64,000 nt of DNA, taken from NCBI GenBank assembly GCA_026214975.1, contig JAOBSW010000780.1:1-64000 (forward strand). The letters are read 5' to 3'. The position numbers and the translations under genes were made by a program. Positions within the stretch are counted from its first letter, which is position 1. Every line of letters begins with the position of its first letter. Source of the stretch: Gentiana macrophylla. Taxonomy: Eukaryota; Streptophyta; Magnoliopsida; Gentianales; Gentianaceae. This document shows positions 44,291 to 55,120 of this stretch, one piece after another. The notes beneath the pieces were generated by a model. That model worked only from the letters and a program-made list of their open reading frames with translations, was not told where the DNA came from and did no database searches.

Positions 44291-45270
44291 AACCTCACAA
44301 TGTCTTAAGATTGGTTGGTGGAGGCAGTTTTTCAATCACCCCTACTTTTGCTTTATCCACCTCTATACCGTTCTTTGAAATACGATGGCCAAGTACTATA
44401 CCTTCAGTAACCATAAGATGACATTTCTCCCAGTTAAGCACCAGATTCGTCTCCTCGCATCTCTTCAACACTCGTGCTAGATGCGTGAGGCATGAATCGA
44501 AATCATCTCCAAATACGGAGAAATCATCCATAAAGATCTCTAGAAAATCTTCAACCATATCAGCTAACAGAGAAATCATGCATCTTTGAAATTTTGCTGG
44601 TGCGTTGCACAAACCAAAGGGCATTCTGTTAAGCAAAGGTTCCATATGGACATGTAAAAGTGGTCTTTTCACGATCCTCGGGTGCGATATGAATTTGATA
44701 GTATCCCGAGTAACCGTCAAGAAAGCAATAAAACGCATGTCCGCTCAGTTTCTCGAGCATTTGATCAATGAAGGGAAGAGGGAAATGATCTTTGCGAGTT
44801 GCATCATTCAAGTTCCTAAAGTCAATGCATACTCTATGACCAGTAATGAGTCTAACAGGAATCAACTCATTTAACTCATTGGCTTGTACAGCCAAACCTC
44901 CCTTCTTAGGAACTACGTGGATCGGGCTAACCCATTCACTATCAGAGATAGGAAAGATGATTCCCATTTCTAACATCTTAATAACTTCATCCCTAACCAC
45001 GTCCTTCAATTGTGGAGTCAACCTTCTTTGGGGTTGTGCAACCTCTTTCTTTGCAGGATCGACGGAGATTTTATGCATACAAACGCTAGGGCTAATGCCT
45101 TTAACGTCAGCTATTGTCCATTCAAATGCTCCGCGATACTCTCTCAACACTCTCATCAGCTTTTCTTCTTGTATTTCACTCAAGGAGGAAGAAATAATAA
45201 GCGGAAAGGTCTCATCTTGAAGGAATACATACTTCAAATGTGAAGGTAGAGGGTTCAACGTCAGATTGGT
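44291..45270 (-). pseudogene. Element A pol: reverse transcriptase, frameshifted
   Basis: RT palm: PQRRLTPQLKDVVRDEVIKM, GIIFPISDSEWVSPIHVVPK, HRVCIDFRNLNDATRKDHFP, YCFLDGYSGYYQIHI (first catalytic Asp), TTFTCPYGTFA. The frame shifts here (about 44640) to LLNRMPFGLCNAPAKFQRCM and EIFMDDFSVFGDDFDSC with the catalytic MDD. All catalytic blocks exist but in two frames. It converts the RNA to cDNA in active relatives. Confidence 0.92.
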
Positions 45271-46270
45271 AGGTGGTTCTTCTAACGAGGTCTTTAACTT
45301 TTGTCCGGTTAGCTTAAGCTCAAAGAACTTATGCCACGTCGGTCTATGGTAGAATTTCTCAACCTCGGTAGAATTCATCTCCTCAACATGGCCAGGGGTT
45401 CCTCTACTACATCCAGGCCATATCACTTTTTCTTCCTCGCTACGCTCATATTTCACTTCATCCTTTAATTCCAAGGTAGCCTCGAGGAAATCCTTATTAT
45501 CCTCATATTGTTGGAAGTCATTGACAAGCTTGTCAACAGAATCTAACATGAAACATGCATCCTCTCCATCATCAGGTGTCTTCACAGTGTCAAACACGTT
45601 GAATGCTATTTCATCTCCATTAACTCTTAACACTAACTCTCTTTTGTAAACATCGATAAGCGTCCTACTAGTGGCCATAAAAGGTCTTCCTAAGACCAGG
45701 GGCACTTCGTAGTTAGCTTCCATATCTAGCACAACAAAGTCGACAGGAAACACAAACTTTTCAACTCTTACTAGCACATCCTCAACCACTCCACAAGGTT
45801 CCTTAACCGATCGATCAGCTGCAAAGTAATTGAAGTCTTTTTAAGGTCTTTCATACCTAGCTTTTGAAAACTTGATAGAGGCATCAGATTTATGCTCGCT
45901 CCTAGATCACACATGGCCGTGTTCAAACATACGTTACTTATGGTGCAGGGAATGAGAAAACTTCCCGGATCCTTACACTTAGCGGGTAACTTATGTTGAA
46001 GAATGGCTGAGCACTCCTTATTCAGGCAAATGGTCTCTAAATCTAAGAGTTTCCTCTTAGTAGAGACAGCTTCTTTTAAGAACTTGGTGTACTCAGGAAT
46101 CTCAACAAGTGCTTCAACTAAAGGTATATTGATTTGTAACTTTCTAAAGATATCTATGAACTTCTTATACCTCTTATCATCAACCTTATGCTTAGATTTG
46201 CGTGGAGGATAAGGTAAGGTTGAAGGATCGACATCAGTGCAAATAGGATACTTATTATTATAAAGCTCAA
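45271..46270 (-). pseudogene. Element A pol: aspartic protease and linker
   Basis: DLGASINLMPLSSFQKLGM (catalytic Asp in DLGAS, about 45890-45910) is followed after a frameshift by VEDVLVRVEKFVFPVDFVVL and VPLVLGRPFMATSRTLIDV. A 1161-bp open frame (45789-44629) covers the second half of protease, an acidic linker and most of RT. Protease matures the polyprotein. Confidence 0.85.
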
Positions 46271-46979
46271 CTCTAGGGCCGCAGGTTTCTTATAGGTTTC
46301 TTGCTCAGTGCAAGGTTCGAGGCATTTGCTTCCTTGCTTGGCTCACCATCCTTACTCTCTACGGCTTTCTCTTTCTCTTTTAAAGATGGTGGAGTTACTT
46401 CTTTCCTACTTCTAGTCATGATAGCATTCAAATCCTTAGGATTTTTATCAGTGTTGCTTGGCAATCCTCCAGGAGGTCTAGTTGAGACTTGCTCACTAAT
46501 TGTCCTATTTGGTGAGTGAGATTACGGACTATGGCTTCTTGATTGGTCACCTTAGCATCGTTCTTACGGCAAGATTGGCTAAAGTTAGTGGCTAACTCGA
46601 CCATCGATTTTGAAAGTTGTCCCATATTGTCGAGAATGCGACATTACTCAAATTTTCTATCGCAGACTTCCCAACCAAAAGTTTTAGTTTGCTGGGGTAC
46701 ATAAGTAGTAGGCGGTTTAGGCCCTTCTCCTGCATTAGGGTCGCTATATCGGAATCCAGGATGGTTATGATTAGGCTTATATCCTCCCCATTGATTTCCT
46801 TATCTCCCAATATAGTTGGCTTCTTGATTATCAAGATTCTCACTTTGATGAATCACTTTGATTCCAGTCTCATTCTCTACTCTTGCCATCCTCTCTTGCA
46901 TTCCATCTACCTTATTGTTGATAATGCAGTTGTTCTAAGATTTTGGTAGATGCACTATCCTCAAATATGTCGTGACCAT
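46271..46979 (-). pseudogene. Element A gag, C-terminal part
   Basis: Fragments in several frames: an NLTHQIGQLVSKSQ motif (about 46510-46550) and NTDKNPKDLNAIMTRSRKEV (about 46440), both typical of Athila gag just before protease. At the B insertion point the frame across the duplication reads GYCEDGHDIFEDSAS, a degenerate zinc-knuckle-like block, supporting that 46979 and 60158 were once adjacent. Confidence 0.75.
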
Positions 46980-47981
46980 TGATAGCAAAATAACTAATCG
47001 CTAACTTTAACCGGCCAGTATCGAATCAACATGAGTAGTATAGTGATAGCAAGGTCGAATCCACGAGGAACAACGTTTAAGTACCAAAGTCGACGTAGAA
47101 CTTGGTTTAGGTCAAGATTGCGGTGGAGAGATATTACACTAGTGCGTAAAGTAAAAATTAGCTAACGGTTGTAGTTCTAGTTATTAAAAGGTATAGCCGA
47201 ATTATGATCCAACGAGTTATTTTTACCCCTAAGGAAGACTTGACAGGAGCGTGTTTTAACCAACCTACCTTTCCACAGTAATTTTAACGACATCCACGGG
47301 TGCCAACTCCTAATTACGGTGTTAAAGATCGAACAACTCTCACTCAACACCCTATGTGAAGTTAATTAATTTTCCTTTAGAAAACCGATTAACCCAACAT
47401 GATTACGCTCTTAGAGTCGCTCGAACAACGATGACAAACCCTCAGTATTGGAAGCGGTCCTAACAACTAGGCCGAATCTACATAGCGATCCCAAAACCCT
47501 TTTCCCTCATCTCACCGCAAAATACATTTATAGGTTCGATATGTGTGACAGTGAACTAAATGATCAGTTTAATTCAAAGACGTTCAGATTAAGTTTTAGG
47601 ACGTGGATTACTCATTAAAACATTATTTTACGCGCTACACAACTCCCGTTTAATCCCCCTTAGGGCGTTTTTACTCGTTTTTACATAATTCGACTATACG
47701 TACGTTTAGCTATTCATTTTGGCGATAATAACGGAATGATTAACGGAAATTATATTAACGACGAAAAGTAAAAGCGAATTCATTTTTTTATAAGTACATA
47801 TATATATTTATATATATAGATATATAGTTATATAGCTAATAATATATATAAGTGCATAAAAGTAAATATACTATATATATATATATAAGTGCGTAAATAA
47901 AATGCGTAAGTAAAATGCGTAAAAGTAAATAAAAGATCAAAACAACGAACTATTGATAATTATCTTATTACAACGGTATTT

Positions 47982-47984
<3 letters not shown>

Positions 47985-48045
<61 letters not shown>
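47985..48045. repeat. (TA)n microsatellite in B 3' LTR
   Basis: About 30 TA units. The 5' LTR has a longer tract at 58731-58800, so the two copies differ in length since insertion. Confidence 0.93.
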
Positions 48046-48046
<1 letters not shown>

Positions 48047-48276
48047 GCCCGAATAAGATAAAAGAAGAGGGAAGAAAACGGAAATAGATCTATATATATA
48101 TAAAATTACCCGATTCTATTTGTTGATTAGAGATCGTAGTCTTCCGGATATTACAACGACTACAACATCACCGAGCTACTGGATAATTTTAAAGCATTAC
48201 AACGATACTATTATTACTAAATTTATTTTGGCATAAGGGCCGATATAACTAAAAATAAAAAAGAAGATGAGAAGGT

Positions 48277-48277
<1 letters not shown>

Positions 48278-48312
<35 letters not shown>

Positions 48313-48335
48313 CTGTGTATATATATATATATATA
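48278..48335. repeat. Second (TA)n microsatellite in B 3' LTR
   Basis: TA tract broken by ACTGTG. The equivalent in the 5' LTR (59033-59120) is much longer. The short Tyr/Ile-rich frames over these tracts are artefacts. Confidence 0.9.
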
Positions 48336-49374
48336 GATGGTGTCCTTCATCGCTGCAAATGCTCTCAGTATATATAGGCAAAGATTCAGGGGTCGGATCG
48401 ATCCGGATTGGTGCCGGATCGATCCGAACTTATCATCATTACTAATCATTAGTTCCTAACTGATCACATGCAGCGGAGAAGATAATTATATATAATTATA
48501 TATTAAACTTCTAAAATTCATATCTCGAGTTGTAGACCTCCAAAAATTATGATCCAAATGTCATAAATAAGATCTCGGAAAACTCTTCAACTTTCATGAA
48601 GGACTCTTCTTCAGAAAACGCCGTTTTGATGAGCCATTCCCATTCTGGCGTCGTTTTACGACATTTTCATCGATACAAATCGATTAATTACTTGACCATA
48701 ACTTGAGTTGTAGAAGTCCGATTGACATGATTCAAAGTGCATTGGAAAGCTTTTTCAAATATCTACAACTTCCATTAAGGACAAGTCTTCAGAAAATGCA
48801 ATTTTGAAGGGCCATTCGTATGTCGTGTCGTTTTCAGGATTTTTATTATTACGAATCGATTAGCCACTTGGTCATAACTTGAGTTGTAAACCTCAAATTG
48901 ACATGATTCAAAATACGTTGGAAAGCTCTATCAAAGATCTACAACTTTCATTAAGGCCACTTCTTCAGAAAATGCCGTTTTAATGGGCCATTGGTTCGTC
49001 GAAGATATAAATCGTTAGTGACACTACTGAACCATTTGATCCACTCGACCTTTTTGCTTGTGGCGCACTCTTATATCCCCATAAACACCTCTTTTAGGCC
49101 TCAAGCGTGTCGTTACTCGGGATTTTGGTTAACCTATAATTCTGCAATAAACCACCAAAATACCAAACGTAAATCCGACACGACACATCGGTTACTAAAC
49201 CGGTACAAAAACTATAAAAACACGCTAAAAATACGATATTTTATATAATAACTACTACTAACATATTTAGATGAAACATAGGAATTAATTACTCGAATCG
49301 ATATAAAAATATTCAAAATGATATCGAAGCGGGTTGAAAAGTTATAAAAATAACGGTGAATTTTTCCGTTATCA

Positions 49375-51138
49375 CAACCCCCCACTTAGCTTTTGGTCGT
49401 CCCGAACAAAATAAGCGATAAAATAAAATGAATGAGGAAAAATTCATGAAGATAAAAGGTATAAAGGACAACCAGATGATGCAACCATTGAATCATAACC
49501 ACACGTTAACCGCAATATAAATGTATAATGAGTGAGTGTGTGACAAGCCTTTTTCAATTTCCACTATCCTCTCTTGAATAAATCAAGCAACGCACAAATA
49601 TCCATTTGACGATCTAATGACTTTCCTAGGTATAGGTAGTAACAGTTCCACACAACGCCCTCTGTGTACTTATTAGGATAATCCCTAAAGCATATCATTC
49701 GGTTTTATCTTGGGGATAGTCGAAGATAAATTTTTTTTTTTTTTTTTTTTTAATGTGTAGCATATGCCCTCATTCCCAAAGCAATAGGATGTTTCGTGAT
49801 AACACCCTATTTGGACTACTATCATCGAGCGATCGGGAGCTTTTAAACCTCATAGTGATATAGGACGTTTCGTGATAACGCCTACTACACTCAAATCATT
49901 GGTAGCTACATCCGGCATATAAATAGCTCACTTATTTTGACATTCTTTCTATCATATTCAAACCTTCAGATATTCACAGTACATGTTCAGAAGTTAGGTA
50001 CTAAGTTACTGCTATTTCTAAGATAAACCACTAGGATACTGAATGGGTACAGTTTAAAATTTTCGCTTCAATATCAAAGGCTTATGTGAAGGAATTCATG
50101 TTACACAAATAAATTTAGGCTAAAATGCACTTACGGTTCACATTGGTTATACATATCGAAATTGATCATTACATCTTTAAATCCATGAAATATATACCTT
50201 ATACAGATTATTTTAATCAACTCATTTATGCTCGAAAAAGATCCAAAAACTAAGGGATTAAACACTTACTGTCATTTCTAGACCATCCTTACTCTACCCC
50301 CCACTTACGATTTTGCATTATTCTCAGATTGTAAATGAGACAGAGAGGAAGACTTAGCTTATAAACCAGGCAGAAAGGTGCTATCGAATCCATATGACCA
50401 TGAGAAAGCACGTCCCTAATCCCTGTACCAAAACAAAGCAAACACAGGACATGGTCCTCGTGCCAAGACATCGAATAGGGATATGGGAATAATAAGATAA
50501 TGGCCCTGTCACGTCAGAAAATTCGATAGGCAATATCACATAATAGCTTTAGATGGAAAAATAACCTTAATGGGTAAAACACGAACATCTAAGCATATAC
50601 GTATCATGTAGAGTATCACAAGAGCATATATCACAGATCAAGTCGGCTATTCTTAGTTTCATTTTTATTACACACGTTTTATTAAAGCGGGAATACTCAC
50701 CCACTATACTACAACGACCGAGAAATTTGAAACAGACTAGATCATAAAATGAAATGTGTGAAAGAGTATTGAGTCTTTTATACCCAGATCCTCAAGGATT
50801 CAATAACCTAAGTCCAAGAAATGATACATTTGAATTTTTATCTTTTTTTCTCCATCAGGATTTTCGGATAACCACCTAATCATTCCCTCTTAATGAAATT
50901 CAAACATTCATCCCGAGACTTGGTTGTGCTTTGTGTTCATTCTTCATACCGATTCTACATCTCATTAAAACTAGTCTCATCCAAATTATCTTTATTATTA
51001 TTATCGGTTTGCCTCCCGGAAGCGCTTTTGTTTAACGTCGTTCGCTCGACGGAGACTCGAAAACGATTTATTAAGGCTCGGGATCAGTCAAATGCACAAT
51101 CTCAAGAGCCTCATCGAATGGTAACTTCTTATACTTTT
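49375..51138 (-). other. 3' non-coding region and PPT of element B
   Basis: PPT (minus TAAGTGGGGGGTTG) 49375-49388; hairpin 49391-49411; conserved block about 49670-49990 with GTTTCGTGATAAC at 49791-49803 and 49867-49879. A second PPT-like tract (minus TAAGTGGGGGGTAGAG) is at about 50293-50307. A T-run (49730-49752) interrupts the block. From 50310 to 51138 there is the tail after integrase, with no recognised protein. Confidence 0.75.
49391..49411 (-). promoter_or_regulatory. PPT-proximal RNA hairpin, element B
   Basis: Sense stem TTTTGTTCG with CGACCAAAA around the loop GGA, one internal mismatch. Same place and shape as in C, D and A. Confidence 0.6.
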
Positions 51139-52260
51139 TTAGGCGAAGGCGTTCGTGATGAACGTTCCATGCTTCGGATGTGTTACCTCGATGGCTCCTG
51201 AGTCGAAAACTCGAACATCTGTATATGGTCCCGACCACCTTGACTTAAGTTTGCCTTGAAATAAATGGAGGCGAGTATTATAGAAAAGGACCTCATCACC
51301 TACGCTGAAAATACGAGGTTTGATCAACTTATCATGAAGCAATTTGGTCTTTTCCTTATATTTAGCGAACAATCGTAAGCTTGAAGGCGAAACTCATCTA
51401 ACTCGTTTAAGCTGGGCCATCCTTCTTTCACCGATTAATCGTCATCCATATTTAGATTCTTAATCGCCCAATAGGCCTTATGCTCTAACTCTACGGGAGA
51501 TGGCAGGCTTTGCCAAAAACAAGCATGTAGGGTGACATACCTATTGGTGTCTTGAAGCTTGATTCGGTGTGCCCAAAGCGCATCATCTAACTTCTTTGAC
51601 CAATCCTTAAGGTTAGAATTTCTTGTCTTCTCTAAGATTCTTTTGATTCCCGATTGGACACCTCTACTTGGCCACTAGTCCGAGGATGGTGGCGAGTACC
51701 TAACTTATGAGTGACCCCATACTTTATTAAAAGCTTATTGAAATCTCTATTAGCAAAGTGACTTCCATTATCACCGATTATTGCTCGAGGTATTCCATAC
51801 CGGGATATAATATGTTTCTTAAGAAATTTTATGACTACATGTTTGTCGTTAGTGGGTGAAGCAATTGCCTCAACCCACTTTGAAACGTAATCACAAAGCG
51901 ACAAGAATGTCTTGATTCCCGAAAAGAAGACGGATATGGTCCCATGAAGTCTAATCCCCATATATCAAACACTTCACACACTATTATCGGTTTCTGGGGC
52001 ATCTCATTTCTCTTGGAAATCCTTCCTGAGCGTTGACAGGCGTCACACATCTTAACATAAGCATATGCATCCTTGAAAATAGTAGGCCAATAGAACCCAC
52101 TTTGTAACACCTTTAATGTTTGTTCTCTCCCCGAGAAGTGCCCACCGCCTCTTTATCATGGCGAGCGAGAGAATACTCATTATCTCACTTGTCATCAACA
52201 CATCTTCTCGAGATTCCATCAGCACATAGCCTAAAAAGTAAGGGATCTTCCCACACATAT
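51139..52260 (-). pseudogene. Element B pol: integrase, frameshifted
   Basis: Zinc-binding [20 protein letters not shown], core start [15 protein letters not shown] (Asp; about 51960), then in another frame [39 protein letters not shown] (Asp) and [14 protein letters not shown] (Glu). The C-terminal FQGKLKSRWSGPYTDVRVFD lies at 51139-51372. The triad is present but spread over at least three frames. Confidence 0.88.
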
Positions 52261-53035
52261 CGGTTCACCTCACTATAAAACTTCTTTTTCTGGTTTTCAT
52301 CAAACTCAGGATCTACAAATCCACACTCGTAATAATTAACAAAAGGTGCATACCAAGGGTTCCCATTCTTTCCTCTCTGCAGGAAGTTTCCTCTCTTAAC
52401 CGGGAGCATCGTATCCACTACGAACAACTGCTCATCCCGAAAATGATCATCAATTTCAACCCTAATAGAGTGTTTCTTGTCTCCCTGTTCCATCCTACTG
52501 AGGTGGTCAGCTACTACGTTCTCACACCCCTTTCGATTCTTAATTTCTACGTCGAACTCTTGAAGTAGTAAAATCCATCTTAACAAGCGTGGTTTTGCAT
52601 CCTTCTTGGCAAATAGATATCTCAACGCAGCATGGTCAGTGTGAACTATGACTTTCGATCCAACCAAGTATGACCGGAACTTATCGAAAGCAAAAACAAC
52701 AGCTAAAAGTTCCTTTTCAGTTGTGGCATACTTTTGTTGAGCCGAGTTCATGGTATGACTCGCATAGTAGATATAGGCGAAACAACTTGTCAATCTTTCG
52801 ACCTAGGGATGCTCCTCTGACATAATAATCACGCATCACACATCACTTGAACCCCTTAGACCAATCGGTGCTACTAAGATAGGAGCCGAAGTAAGAAGTT
52901 TCTTAAGGGTTCGAAAAGCATCTAGGCATGCCGTATCAAAAACATAGGGGGCTCCCTTTATCAATTGAAGAGTAAGAGGTCTAGCAATGTGGGAAAAACA
53001 CTGGAATGAATCTACGATAAAACCTCGCATGTCCC
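52261..53035 (-). pseudogene. Element B pol: RNase H
   Basis: FIVDSFQCFSHIARPLTLQL, LLTSAPILVAP, then after a damaged CDAS region [60 protein letters not shown] and [12 protein letters not shown]. The first catalytic Asp block is lost in a frameshift near 52800-52850. Confidence 0.88.
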
Positions 53036-53990
53036 AAGAATGAACGTAGAGTCTTGATAAGTAGGCATAGGAAGCTTAGAAATTACCTCTATTTTTGCTC
53101 TATCGACCTCTATTCCTTTCCCCGATACCTTATGTCCTAAAACAATTCCCTCAATTACCATGAAATGACACTTTTCCCAATTTAAAACCAAGTTTGTCTC
53201 TTCACAACGTGCAAGCACCTTATCAATGTTCGACAAACACTCATCAAAAGTATCACCAAAAACACTAAAGTCATCCATAAAAACTTCCATGAAATGCTCT
53301 ATCATATCAGCAAAGATGGCCATCATGCATCGTTGGAATGTCGCAGGTGCATTACACAACCCAAACGGCATTCTTCTAAATGCAAAGGTGCCATACGGAC
53401 ACGTGAAAGTAGTTTTATCCTGGTCATGTATATCGATGTGAATTTGATAATAGCCACTAAAACCATCCAAAAGCGAGAAATGCATGACCACTTAGACGCT
53501 CTAGCATTTGATCAATAAAGGGTAGGGGAAAATGATCTTTCCTAGTCTTATCATTTAGCATGCGAAAATCAATACAAACCCTGTGACCAGTAACTAAACG
53601 AGTAGGAATAGGCACACCTTTTCATTAAGCTCAATCAGAATGCCTCCTTTCTTAGGCACGACTTGCGTGGGGCTCACCCATTCACCTGTCGGAGATTGCG
53701 TGATTATCCCTAACTCAAGCATCTTTACCACGTCTTTCCTCACCACCTCTTGCATATGTGGGTTTAGTCGTCTCAAAGCGCCGACGGCTTGGCATCTTCT
53801 TCCGAATGATCTTGTGCTTGCAGATATCAAGATCGATCCCTTTTATGTCAACCATCTTCCATCCGAAGGCCTTTTGTGTTTTTTGAGCGTGGATCAACTT
53901 AGCTTCTCGCAAAGCGGTTAGTGCAGATGAAACAATAAGAGGAAGTAATTCATCAGTTCTAAAACACATACTTTAAATGCTTAGGAAGTG
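53036..53990 (-). pseudogene. Element B pol: reverse transcriptase, frameshifted
   Basis: RRLNPHMQEVVRKDVVKMLE, GEWVSPTQVVPKKGG, then FSLLDGFSGYYQIHIDI, TTFTCPYGTFAFRRMPFGLC and VFMDDFSVFGDTFDECLSN with the catalytic MDD. The block between about 53490 and 53600 (RKLN region) is in a third frame. It is clearly the same lineage as A but a different family. Confidence 0.9.
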
Positions 53991-55120
53991 GCTTCAACTC
54001 AGATCGATAGGTGGTTCCTCGATTGACGGCTTTGGCAACTTGCCGATCAAACCGAGCTCTAGCTTCTTATTCGACTTGCGTCAACAAAAGGAGTTGCCTC
54101 CAAATGATATACTGAACTCTCATTTGTGGATCATCATCCTCTGCGGTGCTTGACTTCATCAAGCATTCTTCCATTGGTTCTTGGTATCCTGCGAGGTTAG
54201 TGTGCTCCACAATACAAGGATATATAGCATCAACAGAAAAACAATCACTCTTTTCATCATTAGGATGCTTCATCGCCTTATACACATTTATGGCTACACT
54301 CTCTTTCCGACTCGTAGTATAATCTCTCCCTCTTAACGTCTATCAAGGTCTCTCCTGTGTTCAAGAAAGGCCGACCTAACAAAAGTGGGGTTTTAGAATC
54401 CATATCCATATCTAAAACTACTAAGTCAACGGGAAAACAAACTTGTCTACCTGCACCAACACATCTTCGACTACCCCCTGAGGTTTCTACAGACTCTATC
54501 TCGCCATCCTGTAAGGTCATTTCTGTTGGCTCTAATGCTCCCAATCCCAATTTCTCATAAACTCCTCTAGGCATCAGGCTCACAGAAGCCCCTAGATCAC
54601 ATAGCACATTTTTAAACACAGTTTCTCCAATGGTAATTGGGATGGTAAAGCTACCTCTATCCTGTAACTTGGGAGGTATCTTATTCTCAAAGATTGCAGA
54701 ACATTCCTCACTCAAATGCACCATCTGTTGCATCTTCTCCTTACTCGACAACATTCCTTTTAGAAACTTAAAGTATGGGGGAATGCTCGAAATTGCCTCT
54801 AATAGGGGAATATTCACCTTTACCTTCCTTAAAAGATTCAGAAATTTTGCTCGACCTGGGGTGGGATGTCCTTCTGGTTCCCTTAGGAGGATAGGGTAAA
54901 GTATTAACATCAAAATCGTGGGGAGGAGGAGGAATTGTTTTTTCTTACCTCTTTCTTTAGCGGTGAGGCTTCTTCTTCTTTGATGTCCAAGACCACATAG
55001 TCTTTCTTGGTCTTTGCCCTTCCAATGCTTTCTTATTTGCCTCACCAAAGCCTTTTTCGTGGCTTCCAATTCTTTCCTCATTGCTTCCATTCTCTGCTTG
55101 ATATTGCAGTCTCTAAATCT
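53991..55120 (-). pseudogene. Element B pol: aspartic protease and linker
   Basis: A 270-codon open frame (55090 to 54278) has NIPLLEAISSIPPYFKFLKG, FTIPITIGETVFKNVLCDLG (catalytic DLGAS), ASVSLMPRGVYEKLGLGAL, VDLVVLDMDMDSKTPLLLGR and PFLNTGETLIDVKRERL. The typical protease core is followed by a linker with stops toward RT. Confidence 0.88.

Larger units (their letters stand above)
46980..49374 (-). repeat. 3' LTR of element B
   Basis: 2395 bp, plus-strand TGATAGCAAAATAAC ... TTTTTCCGTTATCA. It contains two long (TA)n tracts (47985-48045 and 48278-48330) and three spaced repeats of a CATAACTTGAGTTGTA...TCAGAAAATGCC unit (about 48500-49000). Confidence 0.92.
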
